This document shows, piece by piece, positions 35,545 to 43,845 of a DNA stretch of 64,000 nt. The notes under the pieces are model-generated. The model made no database searches, was not told where the DNA came from, and worked only from the letters and a program-made list of their open reading frames with translations. The DNA is from Chitinophaga filiformis (GTDB lineage Bacteria; Bacteroidota; Bacteroidia; Chitinophagales; Chitinophagaceae): assembly GCF_021646545.1 (NCBI RefSeq), contig NZ_JAKIRP010000001.1, positions 868,001 to 932,000 on the forward strand, in the 5' to 3' direction. The first letter of the stretch is position 1; each line of letters starts with the position of its first letter. Position numbers and translations under genes: made by a program.

Positions 35545-36336
35545 TCAAAGGTCATTCTCCCAAAAACTGAAAAAACCTCCGTTAGCCTCCGTAAGCTCAA
35601 TAGATGACCCTTCTTCGGACGGGTATTTGACGACAAACGCCGTGGACCGCTGCTGATAAACCGGGTTAGGTTGCCAGTTCACGACTACTACTGTATCTGA
35701 TTGCTTTTCCCAGGTGCCTCTCAGGGTGTTCATTTGCTGAGAAAAGGTAGAATCGTTTATCTTCTCATAGTAGTTCAGCGTACAACTGCCGTCGGAGTTA
35801 AAGGAAATATCGCTGTGGTCTCCAGTCATGTAGCCAAGGGATTCAGCATCCTTTATGAGTCTGGTGAGTGCCAGTTGTTTTTCGCTCAGCGATTTGTTGT
35901 TCACCGGTTTCCAGGCGCCGGTAGCTTTGGTAAGTGAGGTATCCATCATCAGAGAGAAAACACCGTCAAACTCATGATCGCCGGGTTCGAAAAGCTGGAT
36001 ATCCAGGTTGTCTCCTTTGTTGGTGATGCTGCCGCTCACATTTCTTCTGAGACCTTTGTGTGTATTATAACCGGCTATTTTATTGCCGCTACAGTAGTTG
36101 ATCGTAATGTAAATGGGGCTGCCGCCAAAATCGCCCTTATAGGTTCCCATGATCCTGGCTTCCAGGGGTGGCACCTCCGCTGTGGTTGTCGTAGTCGCTG
36201 TACTATCAGTTGTAGCAGTATTGGTCGGGGTAGATGGCTGGCATGCGCTGATAAAACATGCACCAATGAATGCTGTTATAATATATTTCACAGGGTATTT
36301 TTTTGTAAAGTAACTAATAAATGCAGATTTATGCAT
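35545..36336 (-). CDS. Hypothetical lipoprotein with Thr-rich linker
   Basis: 263 residues. The signal ends in a lipobox FISAC (Cys about 31) followed by a Pro/Thr/Ala-rich linker, about 25 residues long. The globular part holds MGTYKGDFGGSPIYI and a TLRGTWEKQSDTVVVNW segment that look like NlpE/lipocalin-type barrel strands, but I cannot assign a family. ATG 36336 or 36342 is possible; both overlap the 3' end of the upstream gene (stop 36329), implying coupled translation. Confidence 0.72.
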   Translation of the reverse strand: MHKSAFISYFTKKYPVKYIITAFIGACFISACQPSTPTNTATTDSTATTTTTAEVPPLEARIMGTYKGDFGGSPIYITINYCSGNKIAGYNTHKGLRRNVSGSITNKGDNLDIQLFEPGDHEFDGVFSLMMDTSLTKATGAWKPVNNKSLSEKQLALTRLIKDAESLGYMTGDHSDISFNSDGSCTLNYYEKINDSTFSQQMNTLRGTWEKQSDTVVVVNWQPNPVYQQRSTAFVVKYPSEEGSSIELTEANGGFFSFWENDL

Positions 36337-37048
36337 GACCATCAATGAGAAATTGTTCCAGCCGCTTACGTGTGATCACCTGGTTACCCCAGTAAAAAGC
36401 CTCCTCCGTTTGAATATTAGCCAGGGACGCATTGGATTGTTTGCTCAGCCAGTCGATGAACGCGTGCCGGTCGCTGAAGGATTGCTCCGGCTTGTCCATT
36501 CCTCCGTCCCATACAGCGCCATAGTTGTAGCGTCCATTCTCGTATTCCAGCCCCATTCCGCAGAAATCCCGGTGGCTGTGCCCGATACGGCCATGCAGCA
36601 GCGCATCGGCTACTTTAGTGGCAAGTGCTATGCCTACAGGTATAGTGTCAGCTGCCAGTTGCTCTTTGAGGGCCTGTCTCCGTAGCAGTTCTTCCTGTTC
36701 TGCTTCCATGGCGGCCTCCTGTTTGCGTTGCTGTTGTTGTGCTATAGTGAGGTAGGAGTAATGAAAAGTATCTGTAGTCAGATCTATATCCACTTCGAGG
36801 ACAGCAGTATCCGGGGCGCATATTTCCATATAATCCCTGATGGCTTTCTGTAACGGATAATCGAAATCCCATACTAACATGGATTTATTATCCCGGGTCC
36901 TGATACAACTTAAAGAGAGTAGGAGGGTAGACGTAAATTCCGCTTTCAGCCGGCCTTTGAGGCTGCCGGTCTTTTCAAGTTTTTCACGCAGGCGGGTATT
37001 TAACAGGGTAGTTTCCTGCAGGGTATTTTTCATAGAACGTTCATTCAT
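36329..37048 (-). CDS. Hypothetical protein with coiled-coil segment
   Basis: 239 residues, no signal and no membrane segment. A Gln/Glu-rich stretch about residues 100-130 (QQQQRKQEAAMEAEQEELLRR) is predicted coiled coil. The C-terminal half has an Asp/Trp/Tyr-rich region (NYGAVWDGGMDKPEQSFSDR) and looks globular. No family is recognised. It is the first gene of a unit with the Thr-linker lipoprotein and DUF2306 protein, so it may be a cytoplasmic partner of those envelope proteins. Confidence 0.72.
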   Translation of the reverse strand: MNERSMKNTLQETTLLNTRLREKLEKTGSLKGRLKAEFTSTLLLSLSCIRTRDNKSMLVWDFDYPLQKAIRDYMEICAPDTAVLEVDIDLTTDTFHYSYLTIAQQQQRKQEAAMEAEQEELLRRQALKEQLAADTIPVGIALATKVADALLHGRIGHSHRDFCGMGLEYENGRYNYGAVWDGGMDKPEQSFSDRHAFIDWLSKQSNASLANIQTEEAFYWGNQVITRKRLEQFLIDGHA

Positions 37049-37233
37049 GACATGAATAATTTCTATTTACAAGATATTCAAAACTCACCGTTTCTTTTGT
37101 ATATTTAGTGAAGTAATAATTCTGTAAGCAACGTAGTTTTTGCGGCCCCTGTATCGCCTGCATTATCTGTTCTTTCGAGCATAGTAGTACAGTAGTATTT
37201 ACCCAAATTTGATAACAACCAAAATTTTACTTC

Positions 37234-37821
37234 ATGAAACGAATGTCTTTCAACATCCTTTCCTGCTTTTTGCTGGCCTTCGCATTATTTGCCGCATCGT
37301 GCGGTAAAGATGGAGATACTGGTCCTGCCGGTCCCGCTGGCCCTGCTGGTCCTGCCGGTCCTGGTGGTCCCGCTGGCCCTGCCGGTCCCGCTGGTACTGC
37401 CAATGTGATCTATTCAGACTGGCTGGATGTAACCTACGAGGTAGATACCGTTCATAACACGGACGGCACCATTGATACTCTTGGTTATTTTGCAACAATT
37501 GATGCACCTAAAATTGATCAGGAAATGCTGACTAATGGTGAGATCAAGGTATATTGGAACCGCGGCAGTGCAGAGCAACCGGTTATATTTCCGCTACCAT
37601 ATTTCGATCCCTACACGTTTTGGAATATCAGTCCGGCATTCTATCTGAACACGATCGACCTTTATGCCACTATTGACGCTAGTAGCGGACCGGCTCAGGG
37701 TGGTGTTCAGGTATGGCAGTACAGGTATGTGTTGATACCGGGAGGAACTGCTGCACGTAAAGCGCAGATTGACTGGAACAATTATAGAGAAGTGCAGAAG
37801 TACCTGGGGTTGAAGGACTAA
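37234..37821 (+). CDS. Collagen-like lipoprotein
   Basis: 195 residues with a lipoprotein signal ending FAASC (Cys23). From residue 24 to 56 there are 11 Gly-X-Y triplets, eight of them Gly-Pro-Ala or Gly-Pro-Gly, a short collagen-like triple-helix segment that would trimerise. The C-terminal 139 residues look like a compact beta-rich domain with Trp and Tyr. It is probably a trimeric outer-membrane lipoprotein with an exposed C-terminal domain; surface display is inference. It has its own long terminator. Confidence 0.85.
   Translation: MKRMSFNILSCFLLAFALFAASCGKDGDTGPAGPAGPAGPAGPGGPAGPAGPAGTANVIYSDWLDVTYEVDTVHNTDGTIDTLGYFATIDAPKIDQEMLTNGEIKVYWNRGSAEQPVIFPLPYFDPYTFWNISPAFYLNTIDLYATIDASSGPAQGGVQVWQYRYVLIPGGTAARKAQIDWNNYREVQKYLGLKD
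37303..37401 (+). repeat. Collagen-type Gly-Pro-Ala coding repeat
   Basis: 9-base unit GGTCCTGCC/GGTCCCGCT and variants repeated in frame, encoding 11 Gly-X-Y triplets. Synonymous variation between copies is present, so the repeat is not a recent perfect expansion, but length change by slippage is possible. Confidence 0.8.
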
Positions 37822-37889
37822 ACTAAATAACCAGAAATGTAATGTTGTTTAGTATACACGATTTATCTAACGGAAATTGACTAAACGAT

Positions 37890-37957
37890 AAAAAAAGGAA
37901 TCAGGAATTGAACACAGCGACAAGTTCGCCTTATTCAATTCCTGATTCCTTTTTTAT
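37890..37957. terminator. Strong bidirectional terminator between the collagen-like gene and obgE
   Basis: 22-base perfect stem AAAAAAGGAATCAGGAATTGAA and its complement, 21-base loop, flanked by A and T runs. It abuts the obgE stop and serves both convergent genes. Confidence 0.93.
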
Positions 37958-38962
37958 TTATTTCTCTGTGTTATTGTTCAACGCCTGCCACAGCATATCC
38001 TTCAGTTCAGACAGGCCTTGCTGGGTTACGGAAGAGATAAAGACATGCGGCACATTATCAGGAAGCTCTTCGGTGATCGCTTCTCTCAGCTCATCGTCCA
38101 GCATGTCGCTTTTGCTGATAGCCAGCAGGAACTGTTTATCTAACAATTCAGGATTGTATTGTTCCAGCTCATTGACTAGTATCTCGAAGTCTTTTTTATG
38201 ATCCTGACTATCCGCCGGGATCAGGAACAGCAGCACGGAATTCCTTTCAATATGACGGAGGAAACGGTGTCCCAGGCCTTTCCCTTCATGTGCCCCTTCA
38301 ATGATACCCGGAAGGTCGGCTATGGCAAATGAGCGGTCATTACGGTAAGGCACCATACCCAGGTTGGGGGTAAGGGTAGTAAATGCGTAATCTGCTATTT
38401 TAGGTCTGGCGGCCGTGATGGTTGACAGCAGGGTAGACTTTCCGGCATTGGGGAATCCTACCAGCCCTACGTCGGCCAATATTTTCAGCTCCAGCACTTT
38501 CCAGCCTTCAATACTAGGCATGCCGGGCTGTGCATAATCAGGAGCCTGGTTGGTGGCTGACTTAAAGAAGCTGTTTCCTCGTCCGCCTTGTCCGCCGGGG
38601 ATCCAGATCACTTCTTCTCCATCGTGCAGGATCTCCGCCTCCATATCCCCCGTTTCCTCATCAAATGCCTGGGTACCGAGGGGCACTTCAATGATGATAT
38701 CCTCTCCGTTCTTACCGGTACTGTTATTATCGCGGCCATTACCGCCATCTTCTGCCACCACGTTCTTGTACCAGCGCAGGTGCAGCAGCGTCCACAACTG
38801 GGAGTTCCCTTTCAGGATAATGTGTCCGCCACGGCCACCGTCACCACCGTCGGGACCGGCTTCCGGGTTGTATTTGGTACGCATGAAGTGTGCACTACCT
38901 GCGCCACCTTTACCAGATTTGGCGTAGATCCTTATGTAATCAACAAAGTTGCCTCTTTCCAA
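37958..38962 (-). CDS. obgE: GTPase Obg/CgtA
   Basis: 334 residues. The N-terminal glycine-rich OBG fold (residues 1-158) begins [19 protein letters not shown], and the GTPase domain has G1 [12 protein letters not shown]3 [17 protein letters not shown]4 AISKSD and G5 ISSV. It acts in ribosome assembly and stress control. The start is probably TTG at 38962, directly before GNFVDYI, which matches the length of Bacteroidota homologues; an ATG at 38998 in frame would add 12 residues. No ATG matches the expected N-terminus. It lies downstream of adk, separated by 159 bases. Confidence 0.93.
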   Translation of the reverse strand: MERGNFVDYIRIYAKSGKGGAGSAHFMRTKYNPEAGPDGGDGGRGGHIILKGNSQLWTLLHLRWYKNVVAEDGGNGRDNNSTGKNGEDIIIEVPLGTQAFDEETGDMEAEILHDGEEVIWIPGGQGGRGNSFFKSATNQAPDYAQPGMPSIEGWKVLELKILADVGLVGFPNAGKSTLLSTITAARPKIADYAFTTLTPNLGMVPYRNDRSFAIADLPGIIEGAHEGKGLGHRFLRHIERNSVLLFLIPADSQDHKKDFEILVNELEQYNPELLDKQFLLAISKSDMLDDELREAITEELPDNVPHVFISSVTQQGLSELKDMLWQALNNNTEK

Positions 38963-39025
38963 AGTATTTGATTTATGCTTAATGCCACGCGTTCCCATCT
39001 CAGTGGGTAACGCGTAAATATAAAA

Positions 39026-39098
39026 ACGCAAAGATCGTTAAGTTCGGGCATTTTAACTACGCATAAGGCGCTAAAATGCTTACTTACAATCTTTGCGT
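39026..39098. repeat. Inverted repeat in the adk-obgE gap
   Basis: Ten-base arms ACGCAAAGAT (39026-39035) and ATCTTTGCGT (39089-39098) with a 53-base loop. Each arm contains [A/G]ATCTTTG, close to a -7 box; the minus-strand copy could initiate obgE about 25-60 bases downstream. Whether it is a promoter, a terminator of adk or an operator is not clear. Confidence 0.45.
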
Positions 39099-39121
39099 TT
39101 AAAATATATCGGAGTAGTCTG

Positions 39122-39712
39122 TTATACTTTTTCCTCTACTACCAGGCTGTCGATCTCCTTGCTCAGGCGCTCAAAGATTTCCTCAACGGAGCCTTCTCCC
39201 TTGATCTTCTTGAACTTGCCATATTTGGCATAGTGGTCAGCTACAGGAGCGGTCTTGTTATGATATTCCACAATACGGGCCCTGATCACGTCCTCATTTG
39301 CATCGTCCGGACGTCCGGAGGTAGCGCCTCTGCCTAACAGGCGGCTGATCAGCTCATGCTCAGGTACTTCCAGTGCCAGTACAACGGAGATGGAAGTCTT
39401 CTTCAGTGCCAGTAATTTATCCAGTGCTTCTGCCTGGGCGGTAGTGCGGGGGAACCCGTCGAAAATAAAACCTCTTGCATCCGGGTTGGCATCCAGTTTG
39501 GAGCTGATCATGCCGATCACCACCTCATCTGGCACCAGTATACCCTGGTCCATCACTTTTTTGGCTTCCAGGCCAAGTGGTGTTTTGGCTTCAATCTCAC
39601 TGCGCAGCAAATCGCCGGTGGACAGGTGAATGAGCCCAAATTTATTAATCAGGTTAGCACTCTGAGTGCCCTTTCCGCTACCGGGAGGGCCAAATAAAAT
39701 GATGTTGACCAT
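39122..39712 (-). CDS. adk: Adenylate kinase
   Basis: 196 residues. The P-loop is GPPGSGKGTQSANL (residues 8-21), the LID region is short (type without zinc), and the signature FIFDGFPRTTAQAEAL (about 82-97) is intact. Short-form adenylate kinases are normal in Bacteroidota. It interconverts ATP, ADP and AMP. A perfect -7 box is 27 bases upstream of the ATG. Confidence 0.96.
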   Translation of the reverse strand: MVNIILFGPPGSGKGTQSANLINKFGLIHLSTGDLLRSEIEAKTPLGLEAKKVMDQGILVPDEVVIGMISSKLDANPDARGFIFDGFPRTTAQAEALDKLLALKKTSISVVLALEVPEHELISRLLGRGATSGRPDDANEDVIRARIVEYHNKTAPVADHYAKYGKFKKIKGEGSVEEIFERLSKEIDSLVVEEKV

Positions 39713-39739
39713 GTTTTAAAAAATGCTTTAGCAAGAATG

Positions 39740-39747
39740 CAAATATA
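39740..39747 (-). promoter_or_regulatory. -7 box of adk (TATATTTG)
   Basis: Perfect TAnnTTTG on the minus strand, ending 27 bases before the adk ATG. Confidence 0.6.
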
Positions 39748-40083
39748 GCAAACAATTGAATGTATTGGTAACTAAAATTGCAATTGCTTGAATAACGTAA
39801 AATATTTAAGAAATTTCCTAGATATGTTTTAATGATTTGCTGTAAATAATGGATTATTTTTAAGAAGTTCACTGTTGATGTGTAATGGTTAACGCATCGC
39901 TTTTACAGGCATTATGTAAATAAATCATATCACAGGTTAACGTAAATATAAACAATTCTACTGCCGTATGATGTCCACGATCAAATTGTCAAGTAAAAAA
40001 ATTTAGTTGTTTAAACATAAAAATGTTCGGATCCATGGTCGGAATGCTATGTACTATGGAGTAATAATTTGTAAGTTTAGTCG
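39748..40083. other. AT-rich intergenic region, adk to GH3-beta-lactamase
   Basis: 336 bases with no gene seen. It holds two copies of GGTTAACG (39887-39894 and 39935-39942) 48 bases apart and, near the right end, a near match to a -7 box (TAAGTTTA at 40073-40080) just upstream of the next gene. The divergent adk promoter is at the left edge. Confidence 0.5.
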
Positions 40084-43000
40084 ATGATGATGAAGCAATT
40101 AATGATTTTAGGTCTCTCTTCTCTATGTATGATAGGAGGGGGTGTGCCCCGGACAACGCCGGGAAAGGAACCAGGGCCCGGAACACCAAAACAACAGGTG
40201 CTAAAGGAAGCAAAAAGCAGCAAACCAGTAAAGGTAAAGCAGGATGATGACGCCGCCCGCTGGGTGGACAGTGTGTTCGAATCGCTGGATGATGACGAAC
40301 GCATCGCCCAGCTGATCATGATCAGGGCGCATTCCAACTTAGGGGCAGACCATGTTAGAAAAGTAGCGAAAGACATTCAGGAGAATAAAGTAGGGGGACT
40401 CATCTTTTTTCAGGGAGGCCCGGTACGACAGGCTAATCTAACCAACTATTACCAATCCATCTCGAAGACCCCGCTCATGATCGCGATAGACGGGGAATGG
40501 GGGCTGGGTATGCGCCTGGACAGTGTAACACCACTGCCGCGTCAGCTGATGCTCGGCGCCATGCAGGACAGCTCGCTGGCCTACAGGTATGGTCAGGTAC
40601 TGGCTATGCAATGCCGGCGTCTGGGTATCCATGTGGATTATGCGCCTGATATGGATGTGAATAACAATCCTAACAATCCGGTGATCAATGACCGTTCTTT
40701 CGGTCAGGATAAATTTCAAGTGGCCCGCATGGGTGTGCAGATCATCAAAGGCATGCAGGAACAGAACGTGATGGCGGTGGCCAAACACTTTCCCGGCCAC
40801 GGCGACACTGACGTAGATTCCCACTTGGATATGCCTGTAATCCGTAAAACAAGGGAGCAGCTGGACTCGCTGGAGCTCTATCCTTTTCGGAGGGCAATAG
40901 AAGCCGGCGTACAGAGTATCATGATGGCCCATCTTTACATCCCGGCACTTGACAGTACACCTAATACGCCTACTTCCATTTCACATAAAGCTATCACCGA
41001 TTTCCTGAAGGGAGAGCTCGGTTATAAAGGCATCGTCATCACTGATGCGCTGGAGATGAAAGGAATTGCTAAGTTTTATTCCGGTGGCGAAGAGGCTGCC
41101 CAGTCATTACTGGCAGGAAATGATATGATGATGCTGCCTTCCACAGCTGCAGGAAGTGTAGATGCCATCAAACGGGCGATCAGGAGAGGACAGATCTCCA
41201 GGGAGGAAGTATACCAGCGGGTAAAGAAGGTGTTGCTGGCGAAATATAAACTGGGATTGAACAAGCCGCAGGTCATAGATGTGAACAATCTGACCAGTGA
41301 TCTGAATGCGGCAACAGATTCTCTTACTAAGAGCATTGGAGAGCACGCTATTACCTTACTGAAGAACGATAACAATCTTATTCCGTTCACCGTGCATACG
41401 CCTGGTAAGCTAGCCGTTATTGCGGTAGGAGCGGATGTAAATAATGCTTTCCTGCAAACGGTGAAGGTGCTCCGGCCGGATGTGGATCCTTTCATATTCA
41501 CTTCCCGTCAATCGGAAACACAGGTATCGCAGGTGGTAGAACGTCTGAAGCGGGACTACCAGGCAGTTATCATCAGCCTGCATAATTATGGCCGACGTCC
41601 GGCCAACAGTTTCGGTATCAGTACGGCAGAGCGTCTGCTTATCCAGCAGCTGCAACAGGAAATGCCTTCGGCTACTGTCGTATTTGGTAATCCTTATGCT
41701 ATCCAGTACTTCTGCGATGCGCCAACTATTATCGCAGCTTATGAGGATGATGATATTACCCAGCGGACAGCGGCTGCTATCTTATTTGGCCAGCAGGCAG
41801 CGAAGGGTAAACTGCCGGTAACGGTATGCCCTAACTTCCCATATGGCACCGGTATTATACAGACACCACCGCCACCTGTGATGAAAGCGGAGCTGCAGCA
41901 TGTTAAACCCGAAACAGTGGGTATGAGCAGCCAGGTATTACAGAAGATCGATGTGCTGGCAAGAGATATGATCGCCAAAGGCGCCGCACCAGGTTGCCAG
42001 ATACTGGCCATGAAAGACGGTAAGATCGTGTACGATAAGAACTTCGGACATTTCGATTACAGCACGCGTGAACCAGTTACAGCCAATGCTGTTTACGACC
42101 TTGCCTCGGTGACCAAGATCTGTGCTACCACGCTTTCTGTGATGCGCCTGTACGATGAAGGAAAGCTCAGCCTCGATGCTACCCTGGGAGATTACCTGCC
42201 TTGGGTGAAAGGTACGAACAAAGCTGGTCTGCGCATCCGTGATGTGCTACTCCACCAGGCAGGCCTGGTGTCCTTTATTCCTTTCTTCAGGGAAGTGATA
42301 GATGCAAAAGGCATTCCGGATACGGCATTATTCCATACCTATGCAGATTCGGTGTATTCAGTGCGTGTGGCAGAACACCTGTATATGCGAAGCGACTACG
42401 TGGATACCATGTACCGTCGCATCCTGGACAGTCCGCTAAAACCACAACAGGGATATGTATATAGCGACAATGACTTCATCTTCCTGGGAGAGATCGTTGA
42501 GCAGCTGACAGGCAAAAAACTGAACCGATATGTGCGGGAAACGTTTTATGAGCCGTTGGGTATGGCAAATACAGGCTTCCGTCCGCGGGAACGCTTCCAG
42601 TTGTCGCAACTGGCGCCTACAGAGAGCGAACCTATCTTCCGTCGCCAGTGGATCCGTGGAGATGTACATGATCCGGGCGCAGCCATGTTTGGCGGTGTGG
42701 CGGGGCATGCCGGATTGTTCTCCAACGCCGGAGACCTGGCTATTCTCATGCAGATGTTCCTGAACGGTGGTAAATACGATGGAAAAGAATATATCAAACC
42801 TGAGACGCTGCAATTGTTTACTGGTTACAGCAGCAATTTGAGCCGGCGTGGACTGGGATTTGATAAACCGGAGAAAGACAATGGCCGCCACGGAGAAGCG
42901 TATCCATGTAAAAGCGCTTCACCGCTTACATATGGCCATACCGGCTTTACGGGCACCTGCATATGGGTCGACCCACAGTCGCAACTGGTGTTCATCTTCC

Positions 43001-43110
43001 TGAGCAACCGGGTATGTCCTGCCGGCGGAGATAATAAAAAGCTGATGACCCATCACGTGCGGGAGAATATCATGGAAGTGCTGTACGAGGCAATGGGAGG
43101 AAAGAAATAG
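40084..43110 (+). CDS. GH3 glycosidase (NagZ-like) fused to a class C beta-lactamase-fold serine hydrolase
   Basis: 1008 residues. The N-terminal part (about 50-390) is a NagZ-like GH3 TIM barrel with KHFPGHGDTDVDSH (about 232-245; its last His is the general acid-base type) and the nucleophile Asp321 in ITDALEMKG. A GH3 C-terminal domain follows (about 400-590). The last 390 residues are a beta-lactamase/PBP-beta fold: Ser675-x-x-Lys678 in SVTK, Tyr793 in YSD and an HTG motif near residue 962. The two activities would remove N-acetylglucosamine and hydrolyse a muropeptide bond or a related ester/amide; this is inferred. A signal-like hydrophobic segment lies at residues 5-18, so export is likely. 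Three ATGs open the gene (40084, 40087, 40090). Confidence 0.9.
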   Translation: MMMKQLMILGLSSLCMIGGGVPRTTPGKEPGPGTPKQQVLKEAKSSKPVKVKQDDDAARWVDSVFESLDDDERIAQLIMIRAHSNLGADHVRKVAKDIQENKVGGLIFFQGGPVRQANLTNYYQSISKTPLMIAIDGEWGLGMRLDSVTPLPRQLMLGAMQDSSLAYRYGQVLAMQCRRLGIHVDYAPDMDVNNNPNNPVINDRSFGQDKFQVARMGVQIIKGMQEQNVMAVAKHFPGHGDTDVDSHLDMPVIRKTREQLDSLELYPFRRAIEAGVQSIMMAHLYIPALDSTPNTPTSISHKAITDFLKGELGYKGIVITDALEMKGIAKFYSGGEEAAQSLLAGNDMMMLPSTAAGSVDAIKRAIRRGQISREEVYQRVKKVLLAKYKLGLNKPQVIDVNNLTSDLNAATDSLTKSIGEHAITLLKNDNNLIPFTVHTPGKLAVIAVGADVNNAFLQTVKVLRPDVDPFIFTSRQSETQVSQVVERLKRDYQAVIISLHNYGRRPANSFGISTAERLLIQQLQQEMPSATVVFGNPYAIQYFCDAPTIIAAYEDDDITQRTAAAILFGQQAAKGKLPVTVCPNFPYGTGIIQTPPPPVMKAELQHVKPETVGMSSQVLQKIDVLARDMIAKGAAPGCQILAMKDGKIVYDKNFGHFDYSTREPVTANAVYDLASVTKICATTLSVMRLYDEGKLSLDATLGDYLPWVKGTNKAGLRIRDVLLHQAGLVSFIPFFREVIDAKGIPDTALFHTYADSVYSVRVAEHLYMRSDYVDTMYRRILDSPLKPQQGYVYSDNDFIFLGEIVEQLTGKKLNRYVRETFYEPLGMANTGFRPRERFQLSQLAPTESEPIFRRQWIRGDVHDPGAAMFGGVAGHAGLFSNAGDLAILMQMFLNGGKYDGKEYIKPETLQLFTGYSSNLSRRGLGFDKPEKDNGRHGEAYPCKSASPLTYGHTGFTGTCIWVDPQSQLVFIFLSNRVCPAGGDNKKLMTHHVRENIMEVLYEAMGGKK

Positions 43111-43133
43111 GTATAGAAGCGGGATAAATAGGC

Positions 43134-43189
43134 AATAGTGCCAGGTGAAGTATGCCTTAATGGCCATTCATCTGGCACTATCTTTTTTA
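43134..43189 (+). terminator. Terminator of the GH3-beta-lactamase gene
   Basis: Long stem ATAGTGCCAG...CTGGCACTAT with an inner TGAA/TTCA pair, followed by CTTTTTT. Confidence 0.8.
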
Positions 43190-43218
43190 TGGATAGCAAT
43201 ATCTTTCGTACGGATAGT

Positions 43219-43647
43219 TTATTGTACTGATACTGTTCTGTTGATGCTTGTTTCTGTCCTGATGTTCACGATCTTTTCTGCGAGTCTGTTCCTGCCTCTT
43301 CTGATCTCGAAAGTATAAGCGCCGTCCTGCAGTTCCTGCATGTTGAATTTGGCCACATACAGCATGGTAACAGGTAATGATTCCTGATGCAGTACGTAGT
43401 TGTTGGCATCTTTGATGCTCAGTGTTACTTTTTCAACGCCGGGATTCTCAACAGTGATCTTAAATACAAGTGCTTCAGGTTCGAGCTGAGCAACTTTCAG
43501 TTTGAAGGCCGTTACGGGAGCAGGGGTTTCATCATTGTTCGCTACCATGCTTACCCTGGTGTCGTTGTATGCATAGGTAGTCTCCTGGGCTTTCGAAAAA
43601 GATACGTTTACGAGGATAGCGGCTAATAAAAACGATATGCGTTTCAT
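43219..43647 (-). CDS. Small secreted Ig-like protein
   Basis: 142 residues with a signal peptide ending SKA, Gln at +1. The rest is beta-strand-rich: VFKITVENPGVEKVTLSIKD and AYTFEIRRGRN suggest a short Ig-like fold similar to DUF3244-type Bacteroidota proteins, but the family is not certain. The start MKRISFLL at 43647 is used; a longer frame to 43740 has no signal sequence. A GATCTTTGC motif upstream resembles an imperfect -7 box. Confidence 0.78.
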   Translation of the reverse strand: MKRISFLLAAILVNVSFSKAQETTYAYNDTRVSMVANNDETPAPVTAFKLKVAQLEPEALVFKITVENPGVEKVTLSIKDANNYVLHQESLPVTMLYVAKFNMQELQDGAYTFEIRRGRNRLAEKIVNIRTETSINRTVSVQ

Positions 43648-43828
43648 ACAAAAATGTTTGTTTTTGTTTAGATGATGTTGTCTGTTTGTATTAGCTAATA
43701 CATGGTTCCTTAAATCGCCGCAAAGATCGGTGGGATACATTAACAGAAAGTTACGGGTAGGTTAACATAGGATTATGAAACGGGCAGGAAGAGATGACGA
43801 ATGTCATTCTTAATTGTTAATTGATAGC

Positions 43829-43836
43829 TACCTTTG
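43829..43836 (+). promoter_or_regulatory. -7 box of ctaA (TACCTTTG)
   Basis: Perfect TAnnTTTG ending nine bases before the ATG at 43846, so the leader is expected to be only a few bases long. Confidence 0.6.
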
Positions 43837-43845
43837 CTGGCGTTT

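Noticed and set aside
37303..37401. Sequencing artefact in the collagen repeat
   Set aside because: The frame is kept through all 11 triplets, synonymous codons differ among copies, and the sequence downstream codes for a sensible domain.
42100..43110. Antibiotic-resistance beta-lactamase
   Set aside because: The domain is the C-terminal half of a GH3 fusion. Its motifs fit the general serine-hydrolase family and its context points to cell-wall or glycan processing.
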